Below are positions 1 to 5,167 of a stretch of DNA of 5,167 bases, in pieces. Both the position numbers and the translations under genes were made by a program. The notes under the pieces were generated by a model. That model saw nothing but the letters and a program-made list of their open reading frames with translations. It had not been told where the DNA came from and ran no database searches. Source of the stretch: Bacteroidota bacterium (GTDB lineage: Bacteria > Bacteroidota > Bacteroidia > Bacteroidales > P3); contig JAUNWC010000089.1 in the NCBI GenBank assembly GCA_030540495.1, positions 1-5,167 of the forward strand, in the 5' to 3' direction. Within the stretch, counting starts at the first letter, position 1, and each line of letters begins with the position of its first letter.

Positions 1-261
1 CCTGTTACCTTTATGAACAAATATTGCCCCGAACAGTTTGAAATCTTAGGGTTGGGTAATGGTAGAGAAAACTTTACTCCAAATAAAGATTATCTTAATC
101 CTAAAATGGTAAAGAAAGGAAAAGAAAGCAATGGGAATGCTATCAATAGAGTTTTAACCATAGAGCAAGATAATGAGCCTAAAAATACAGTTTATTATAC
201 AAGTGATAATAGTAAATACTTAATCGCTCCCTACGCAAGAATAATTATTAGAAAGAAATAA
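1..261 (+). CDS. C-terminal end of a probable EcoRI-family adenine-specific DNA methyltransferase (5' end outside window)
   Basis: The reading frame is open through the left edge: the four codons before the first Met read P-V-T-F. That Met (position 13) is therefore probably internal and the gene begins outside the window. The visible 86 residues resemble the tail of M.EcoRI-type adenine methyltransferases. Near the start is the block PVTFMNKYCPEQFEILGLG, matching the family pattern 'P-hydrophobic-[ST]-F-x-x-K-[YC]-x-P-E-Q-F-E-I-[LV]-G'. The last residues, APYARIIIRKK, match the usual 'YARI-hydrophobic-IR' ending before TAA. Between them lies a variable, Asn/Lys-rich segment. By family knowledge the enzyme would transfer a methyl group from S-adenosylmethionine to adenine N6, as part of a restriction-modification pair or as a solitary enzyme. 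The SAM-binding and catalytic motifs would be upstream, so activity cannot be judged. It converges on the neighbouring flavoprotein gene and is not in its operon. Assignment is from remembered family pattern only. Confidence 0.7.
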   Translation, partial: PVTFMNKYCPEQFEILGLGNGRENFTPNKDYLNPKMVKKGKESNGNAINRVLTIEQDNEPKNTVYYTSDNSKYLIAPYARIIIRKK

Positions 262-290
262 GTTATGATAAGTTAGCATAGGTTAGGATA
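258..290. repeat. Imperfect 10-bp tandem repeat (3.3 copies) spanning two convergent stop codons
   Basis: Three successive 10-bp units read ATAAGTTATG, ATAAGTTAGC and ATAGGTTAGG, followed by a partial unit ATA. The shared core is ATA-[AG]-GTTA. The array contains the TAA of the methyltransferase-like gene (259-261, plus strand) and the TAA of the flavoprotein gene (283-285, minus strand). It fills the whole 21-nt intergenic gap. No hairpin with a T-tract is evident, so it does not look like an ordinary intrinsic terminator. It may be a small slippage duplication or chance in AT-rich DNA. Confidence 0.6.
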
Positions 291-1452
291 TAGAGCAAAG
301 GGAGGCGGTTGTCCAAGTGGCTTGTAGGTTAAAACCTCCGGTTATAGCATCTATATCTAAAGCCTCGCCTACAAAGTAAAGATTCTTTATAACCTTACTC
401 TCCATTGTAAGAGTATCTATTCCCTCCAAAGCGATACCTCCACAACTAACAAACTCACTTTTTTCCTTATACCTTCCTTTAATAAAATACTTATCTGAGC
501 AGAGAATATTCGTTATTCTGTTGATATCCTTTTGATTTATGGAAACAACTTTGTTTTCAAATTTTTTGCCCAAGGCTTTTGCCCCCAAATATTCCCAAAG
601 ATTGTTTGGCAAACTTAGTGGATTAAAATTTTTTATAAGTTTGTTAGCATTTGTTATAAGTTTTTCCTCTATGATTTGTTGTACCTGAGTGTATGTTTTT
701 CCGCTCCAATTGATTAACAATTCTGATTGATAATGATTGTTATATAAATATTCTGCACCAAAGGAGGAAAGTTTCAGGGTAGCAGGACCACTAACTCCCC
801 AATGGGTTATAAGCAAGTCGTCTTTGTATTTGAACTTTGTAGAACAAAGCAATATTTCAGCATCCTTTACCACCAAGCCAGACAACTCCCTTAGACCTTC
901 GTCCTCTATGTTAAAACTAAAAAGAGAAGGAATAAAAGGTTTGATTTTCTGTCCTTTGCTTTCTAATTCTTTGAAAAGAGTCTCGTTATTATATCCTCCT
1001 GTAGCCAACACTATTGCGTCAAATTTTTTTAACCCTGTGAGGCTATTTATAGGAGTATTTGTTTTTATAACAATGTTATATTTATTGGCAAGATGCAAAA
1101 ACAAATTAACTATTTCCATAGAATTGTTGCTCTTGGGAAAAACTCTGCCCTTATCCTCCACTTTCAAATCAATACCATGAGCAACAAACCATTGAAAAAC
1201 CTCTTTTGAGCCAAATCTTTTCAATGCTTTTTTCATTAGTTGATGACCTCGCGGATAGACTTCCTTTAAATCCCTTACATTCTCAAAAGTATTGGAGCAA
1301 TTACACCTGCCTCCGCCCGAAAGCCTTACTTTTTCAAGTACTTTATTACTTTTTTCAAAAATAACTACCTCAACTTTATCGGAAAATTTTTCTTTTAGTT
1401 GTATGGCTGTAAAAAAACCAGCAGCACCTCCTCCTATGATAGCAACTCTCAT
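283..1452 (-). CDS. BaiN/YhiN/HI0933-family FAD-dependent oxidoreductase
   Basis: This is a 389-residue soluble flavoprotein of the HI0933-like family (BaiN, E. coli YhiN, often labelled 'NAD(P)/FAD-dependent oxidoreductase'). The N-terminal dinucleotide-binding fold shows GGGAAG at residues 7-12 and the acidic end of strand 2 at E33. The family signature SGGGRCNCSN follows at 45-54. Further family blocks are KGRVFP (101-106), LATGG (149-153), THWGVSGPA (216-224), CGGI (337-340), TMESK (349-353) and a closing FAD-contacting block from YFVGEALDIDAITGG (359-373) into FNLQ (374-377). There are no membrane segments or signal peptide, so it should be cytosolic. The physiological substrate of most members is unknown. 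BaiN is linked to bile-acid reduction in Clostridium, but that should not be transferred here. The start ATG lies 6 nt after the stop of the ligase gene, with the A-rich leader GACAAA and no Shine-Dalgarno. The C-terminus stops only about 10 residues after FNLQ, slightly short for the family, and its stop lies inside the 258-290 repeat. It is last in the minus-strand operon. Confidence 0.93.
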   Translation of the reverse strand: MRVAIIGGGAAGFFTAIQLKEKFSDKVEVVIFEKSNKVLEKVRLSGGGRCNCSNTFENVRDLKEVYPRGHQLMKKALKRFGSKEVFQWFVAHGIDLKVEDKGRVFPKSNNSMEIVNLFLHLANKYNIVIKTNTPINSLTGLKKFDAIVLATGGYNNETLFKELESKGQKIKPFIPSLFSFNIEDEGLRELSGLVVKDAEILLCSTKFKYKDDLLITHWGVSGPATLKLSSFGAEYLYNNHYQSELLINWSGKTYTQVQQIIEEKLITNANKLIKNFNPLSLPNNLWEYLGAKALGKKFENKVVSINQKDINRITNILCSDKYFIKGRYKEKSEFVSCGGIALEGIDTLTMESKVIKNLYFVGEALDIDAITGGFNLQATWTTASLCSIS

Positions 1453-1458
1453 TTTGTC

Positions 1459-3438
1459 TTAGGGTTTAGAAGTGTTAAACAAACTATCTACTTGTTGCTG
1501 TTTTTTCAATATATGTTTTTCTTTTGGCAAAAATTCTAAGGCTTGATTAACCGTTTGCTTTGCCATAGAGTAGTTTTCTTGCTTGATATAGGTGTTTATT
1601 TTTTCGCACCAAGCCCTGTGGTTTAAGTAGTGTTCTTTTATGTATTCGTCCAATATTTGCATAGCCTTATCACCTTGCTTGTGCTTTCTTAGCAGGTTGA
1701 GTTTTATTTTTAGGGTAGGAAAATGTTTTGGTTTCATTGCCAAACACTTATCCGCAAAATAAATGCAAGAATCCACATTATCCAAAGCATAGTACCATTG
1801 TGCCAAAGCATTTTCCTTACTGGCAAGATAAGGGTTGCTGTTGTCGTTTAGGACTATGTCTATTGCTGTCCTATAATCGCCTTGTTGCGCATACATATTG
1901 CCTATGCTTATGGCTATTGGACGAGTACTTTCGTCTATGTTTGGAATTTTTGGAAAAGCCCTTTGCCAATACGAAGGAGGAATATGGTCTTTGTTTTTTG
2001 AATTGTAACATATTATTCTATCGTATTGTATCTTGGAGGAATAGGCATGTATGCTCTCTATTGCTGTTAGTGGCAAAGAAAGAATAACAAAAACCATAGC
2101 CACAGGCAAAGAAAGAGTTTTTGTTTGCTTTTTGGTCATTTCCTTGTATTTGAAATAAACCATACCCATAATTCCAACCGATATGGCAAGATAGATTTGA
2201 GGAGTTGCTCTTTCGTTAGGGAAGTTAAACAAAGCATCATTGCCATAAGTGAAAAGTAACATCAAAGACAAAAGAGCCAAAAGCCTATAAGGTTCCTTTG
2301 TCCTACGAGCAAAAATAATTTTCACACCTATAACAAACATAGACAAATAAATAGAAATGTATAACAACAAGCCTATTATTCCCAATTCGCTACACATTTC
2401 CAAAAAGTCGTTGTGAGCATGGTCAGAGACTTGGAAATTATGTTTTTGAGGCGTTTCCACCTTCATTATTGCTACCTTATAATTGCCAACACCATAACCA
2501 CTAAAAGGTCTTTCTTTTATAATAGTGATGGTATTTTTCCATATACCTATTCTTGCCTTAGAACTTTTTCCTGTTCCGGTTTCTTTTATTCTTTGAGAAA
2601 CGTCAAAAGAGTTTTCTTGTTTGTGCTTGCCGTGAGCATAGTTATAGGTTACGAAATAACCACCTAAAACAAAACCTCCTATCAAAAAAAGTATTATAAG
2701 ACAACTTTTAAGAAAATAACTCCTTTTTCTTAGCCTAACAAGGTACAACAAAGAATATATTAATAGTATTAGTACATTAAGGACCAAACATATATAAGCA
2801 CTTCGGGTGGATATTATTGGCAAACAAAAGCAAATAGCAAAGATAAGGAAGAGCGAAAGAAATCTAAAAACTTTTTTGTATCTAAAAAAAGCATAATAAA
2901 GGAAGGGTAGTTTGAACATCATACAAACAGCAAAAATGTTCTTGTTGCCATAACCTCCATTTATCATTGGTATTTTGTTGGGAAAGTCAGCACAATTAAG
3001 ATAATAATAGGACGCAATGCAGGTTATTACATTTATGAGAGCAAGAACCATAGCAGAATATACAAAGATATGAAAGCGTTTAGTCTTATCAGAGAGAAAG
3101 ACTATTAGCAAAAACGCCATCATCAGCACCAACAACCAACGATTGACCACCACAAGAGACTCTATTCTATTGATAGCCCATAATATAGAAACAAACATAA
3201 ACAATATAAGTAGTAGCCAGAACTTTATAACCGGAAATGAGGACACACTTACAACTTTGTTCTTATTCCTTAGCAAAGAAAACAACAAAAAACCACCTCC
3301 CACAATAACAAAAAGAGAGATGAAAAAATGTCTCAACGATGTTACATCATTGGTGAGTATGGGAGGAAAAATTTGAATAACAAATAAGAAAATCAACAAT
3401 ACTCCTACCCATATGGAACTAAGTTGTTTTGCTTTCAT
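1459..3438 (-). CDS. O-antigen ligase-like (Wzy/WaaL/PglL, Wzy_C) inner-membrane protein with C-terminal TPR domain
   Basis: This 659-residue protein has about 13 hydrophobic helices (near 9-29, 36-56, 70-88, 100-115, 123-146, 168-185, 190-209, 213-234, 245-265, 351-373, 384-397, 413-430 and 444-463). Basic clusters such as RNKNK, DKTKR, RYKK, RLRKR, ARRTK and KYKEMTKK fall on alternating loops, giving a positive-inside topology that leaves the C-terminus in the periplasm. The large periplasmic loop (about 266-350) holds the Wzy_C core: RIGIWKN (296-302), RPFSGYGVGNY (310-320) and DHAHNDFLE (339-347), followed by ELGIIG (351-356). Other family marks are YGNKN (163-167), TRSAY (211-215) and NDALFNFPNER (400-410). 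Residues about 500-645 form roughly four TPR-like helical pairs, for example NMYAQQGDYRTAI (514-526). Members transfer or polymerise undecaprenyl-diphosphate-linked glycan on lipid A core, on protein or on another glycan; sequence alone does not say which. The ATG follows the barrel gene stop by 12 nt, with an A-rich leader and no Shine-Dalgarno. No key block appears missing and the frame is intact. Confidence 0.9.
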   Translation of the reverse strand: MKAKQLSSIWVGVLLIFLFVIQIFPPILTNDVTSLRHFFISLFVIVGGGFLLFSLLRNKNKVVSVSSFPVIKFWLLLILFMFVSILWAINRIESLVVVNRWLLVLMMAFLLIVFLSDKTKRFHIFVYSAMVLALINVITCIASYYYLNCADFPNKIPMINGGYGNKNIFAVCMMFKLPFLYYAFFRYKKVFRFLSLFLIFAICFCLPIISTRSAYICLVLNVLILLIYSLLYLVRLRKRSYFLKSCLIILFLIGGFVLGGYFVTYNYAHGKHKQENSFDVSQRIKETGTGKSSKARIGIWKNTITIIKERPFSGYGVGNYKVAIMKVETPQKHNFQVSDHAHNDFLEMCSELGIIGLLLYISIYLSMFVIGVKIIFARRTKEPYRLLALLSLMLLFTYGNDALFNFPNERATPQIYLAISVGIMGMVYFKYKEMTKKQTKTLSLPVAMVFVILSLPLTAIESIHAYSSKIQYDRIICYNSKNKDHIPPSYWQRAFPKIPNIDESTRPIAISIGNMYAQQGDYRTAIDIVLNDNSNPYLASKENALAQWYYALDNVDSCIYFADKCLAMKPKHFPTLKIKLNLLRKHKQGDKAMQILDEYIKEHYLNHRAWCEKINTYIKQENYSMAKQTVNQALEFLPKEKHILKKQQQVDSLFNTSKP

Positions 3439-3450
3439 TGTTTTTTGTTT

Positions 3451-5121
3451 TTACAACCTGTAAATACAACCCAAAAGGAAGTTAAATGTTTGAGAAGGAT
3501 AGTTATAGTATAAATAATATTGTTGGAATGCCAAATTATTTAAATCAGCGAAAAATGACCATCTTTCATCATACTCATAACGAGCAGACAAACTAATGTC
3601 AAGCATAGACTTTATATCTTTTTCTTTTTGCAAACTTTCTATATATGCCTTGCACTTAGAATAATAAGTAGGAGTTAAGGAAAGATAAAGTTTGTTGTTC
3701 CAAGTATAATTGATTTTTGAAGACAATGTAAAGCCCGGGGTATACCACGCCTCAAAATCAGAGTTTTCTCTATTAGTCCTTTGCAAAGTGGCTTTAAGGT
3801 TAAACGAGAAGTCATTAGTAATATTAAAATAAGATTCAAGGCTTAGGTAATATTTTTTTGCATCATCATAGACAAGTCTATGAATATTGAAGATTTTCTT
3901 TTTTAAGATATCGCTATTCATATAGAAATATTGATTGGTCATAATCTTATAACCTGCCTCCAAAGAAATTTGAGACTTAGGTGTTATGTTCAAAAAACCT
4001 TTGGCAAAAAACGTATTTTCTCTGCCGTCTTCTAAGTTAGGTATAGGCTGAAGGAAAGGATTTTCCTTGCTTAAAGAACTTAGGGTTGGCATTGTGCTCT
4101 CAGACTTTAGACCTCCATACAAACTCAAAATCTTCTCTATGATTTCAAAACTAACCGTTGCAGTAGGCAATAGTTGAAAACTTTTATAAGTATGTACTCC
4201 CGGCATTATACCCAAAGAAGCATAGAAATGAAACTTTGTCCAATCAAAAATAAAATAAGGCGATAGGTTCATCAACAACCTTGTATCTCCATAGAAAGCC
4301 TGTTTGTAGTCCAAACTCACTCCTACCCTTTGGCTATAGGCTTTGGAAAATACCTCCAAGTTTCTATTTACATCCAACAAAGCACTTATCACAAACTCTC
4401 CATTAGAACGATTGTTGCCCGTATAGTTTAGTTTTACTCTGCCATTGTGTTGCCAAATATTGCCTCTATTCAAGGTAGAATAAGCAATATCTCCTGCTAT
4501 ATCATGCCAAGATATTCTATAATCTCCCTTGTCTATGCTTAATTGAGGATACCTTTCGTCTCCATAGTAGTAATTTCTACTATAATTATAGTAGATTTGA
4601 GAAGAAGCAACATAGTGTTTGAATATTTTCTTTGCATAAAGGTTGATGTTTTTGTTAGAATAGGCACTGTGTCCATAATTTTTTTCTCCCGTAAGATTAG
4701 ATTTAGAATAAACATCCACTCCATACATAAGCGAACGATTTCTCAAAGAAGTGTAAGAACCTTGCAACAAAGGTAAAAAACCTATCTTTAAATCTTTGCC
4801 AAAACCTAAACCCAAACCTCCTTTTAAATTTATATGATATAACTTCGTTTGAGGCTCTCCTTTTACATTAGCCGCTTTTATGGTATCAAATCTTAAAGTT
4901 GTATTGTACCCCCTGTCTATGTGGTCAAAAGTAAAATTAGTTTTAATAAACGAAGTGTCAAATATTGGCAAATCAGAGTTTATTTTGTTTGCATCGTTTA
5001 TTATTGGGTCAAAGGCAACGTTAATGGTTACGTTTTCGTTATAAGTTTCTTCTTGTTGCGCTTGAATACTACTAACAAAAATTAGACCTACAAATATGCT
5101 TATTATATTTCTTATTTTCAT
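3451..5121 (-). CDS. Plugless TonB-dependent-receptor-like outer-membrane beta-barrel protein
   Basis: The product has 556 residues. A signal peptide covers residues 1-21 (basic K2/R4, hydrophobic 6-16, SSIQA before a likely cut between A21 and Q22). The mature N-terminus has a short segment, VTINVAFDPIINDANKI (31-47), resembling the 'V-x-V-x-x-x-Y-x-P-x-I-x-[DE]-A-x-K-I' motif I recall from Bacteroidetes barrel proteins usually labelled TonB-dependent receptor. There is no plug domain and no clear TonB box. The rest (about 90-556) is aromatic-rich alternating beta-strand sequence. It ends in a receptor-like terminal pair, with DLNNLAFQQYYLYYNYPSQ (536-554 region minus the last strand) running into a final LLGCIYRL (549-556). 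The last residue is Leu rather than the Phe common in barrels, but YRL endings also occur. Predicted location is the outer membrane; ligand or partner is unknown. The chosen ATG gives a complete signal peptide and follows an A-rich leader. It is the first visible gene of the operon, 12 nt ahead of the ligase-like gene. An ordinary substrate-import receptor is less likely without a plug. Confidence 0.8.
   Translation of the reverse strand: MKIRNIISIFVGLIFVSSIQAQQEETYNENVTINVAFDPIINDANKINSDLPIFDTSFIKTNFTFDHIDRGYNTTLRFDTIKAANVKGEPQTKLYHINLKGGLGLGFGKDLKIGFLPLLQGSYTSLRNRSLMYGVDVYSKSNLTGEKNYGHSAYSNKNINLYAKKIFKHYVASSQIYYNYSRNYYYGDERYPQLSIDKGDYRISWHDIAGDIAYSTLNRGNIWQHNGRVKLNYTGNNRSNGEFVISALLDVNRNLEVFSKAYSQRVGVSLDYKQAFYGDTRLLMNLSPYFIFDWTKFHFYASLGIMPGVHTYKSFQLLPTATVSFEIIEKILSLYGGLKSESTMPTLSSLSKENPFLQPIPNLEDGRENTFFAKGFLNITPKSQISLEAGYKIMTNQYFYMNSDILKKKIFNIHRLVYDDAKKYYLSLESYFNITNDFSFNLKATLQRTNRENSDFEAWYTPGFTLSSKINYTWNNKLYLSLTPTYYSKCKAYIESLQKEKDIKSMLDISLSARYEYDERWSFFADLNNLAFQQYYLYYNYPSQTFNFLLGCIYRL
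4576..4595. repeat. Perfect 20-bp palindrome inside the barrel gene
   Basis: The plus strand reads TCTACTATAA followed directly by its exact reverse complement TTATAGTAGA. The symmetry breaks at the next base on each side. It lies within codons 176-182 of the barrel gene (I-Y-Y-N-Y-S-R), a Tyr/Asn-rich strand whose TAT/TAC/AAT codons favour such symmetry. With no loop it would make a poor RNA hairpin, and no T-tract follows. Confidence 0.6.
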
Positions 5122-5167
5122 ACTATTTTCTGCTTTTAAAAGTATTTTCTATTGTTTTAGTATTTGT

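Larger units (their letters stand above)
283..5121 (-). other. Predicted three-gene operon (barrel - ligase - flavoprotein)
   Basis: Three complete minus-strand genes are separated by only 12 nt (3439-3450) and 6 nt (1453-1458). Neither gap has room for a promoter or terminator, so co-transcription is the simple reading. The right edge lies 46 nt upstream of the first start codon, so further upstream members cannot be excluded. The downstream end meets a convergent gene at 261. Confidence 0.75.

Noticed and set aside
13..261. A free-standing 82-residue gene starting at the ATG at position 13.
   Set aside because: The frame continues open to the left edge, and the codons before the ATG fit the conserved methyltransferase block, so it is the end of a longer gene.
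262..282. An intrinsic terminator between the convergent genes.
   Set aside because: No GC-rich stem with a T-tract is visible on either strand; the gap is occupied by the 10-bp repeat.
737..1180. A plus-strand open frame of 147 codons opposite the flavoprotein gene.
   Set aside because: The minus-strand frame carries clear family motifs over the same bases. The plus-strand product resembles no family I know and has no credible leader, so it is an antisense shadow.
2072..2116. A 12-bp direct repeat, GGCAAAGAAAGA, at 2072-2083 and 2105-2116 in the ligase-like gene.
   Set aside because: Both copies encode Leu-Ser-Leu-Pro in the last membrane helix. With only two copies in low-complexity hydrophobic coding sequence, this is probably coincidence.
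5122..5167. A Bacteroidetes-type promoter upstream of the barrel gene (minus-strand TACTTTTA resembling the -7 box TAnnTTTG).
   Set aside because: The last base of the box is wrong and there is no TTTG at the -33 spacing. The implied leader would be only about 9 nt, and too little upstream sequence is visible.
1..5167. A new defence or mobile system formed by the methyltransferase fragment together with the minus-strand genes.
   Set aside because: The methyltransferase is convergent and not co-transcribed. The other three products are recognisable envelope or metabolic families, with no nuclease, transposase, integrase or terminal repeats in view.

Overview
The window looks like chromosomal DNA of a low-G+C member of the Bacteroidetes, probably Bacteroidales-like. 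G+C is about one third, judged by eye from a few sampled lines. The case rests on four things. The start codons have A-rich leaders without Shine-Dalgarno sequences. Every visible stop codon is TAA. There is an outer-membrane barrel protein of a type I associate with Bacteroidetes. There is also an O-antigen-ligase-like protein with a TPR tail. The genus cannot be fixed from this sequence.

Layout: positions 1-261 (+) hold the 3' end of a gene entering from the left edge, most likely an adenine-specific DNA methyltransferase of the M.EcoRI family. It converges on a three-gene minus-strand block. The short junction (258-290) is an imperfect 10-bp tandem repeat that contains both stop codons. 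In transcription order, the minus-strand block is: 5121-3451, a signal-peptide-bearing, plugless TonB-receptor-like outer-membrane beta-barrel; 3438-1459, an inner-membrane Wzy/WaaL/PglL-type glycan polymerase, ligase or transferase with a periplasmic TPR domain; and 1452-283, a cytosolic BaiN/YhiN/HI0933-family FAD protein. The gaps of 12 and 6 nt point to one operon. Only 46 nt lie upstream of the barrel gene before the window ends, so the operon may start further to the right.

Working together: the first two products fit an envelope function. An inner-membrane enzyme moves or polymerises undecaprenyl-linked glycan on the periplasmic side, and a barrel protein sits in the outer membrane. 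The flavoprotein has no obvious link and may simply be co-transcribed. I find no RNA genes, CRISPR arrays or insertion sequences, and no gene-free stretch longer than about 50 nt. I do not see a convincing new system. The most interesting points are the barrel-ligase pairing, the TPR tail on the ligase and the repeat at the convergent junction.
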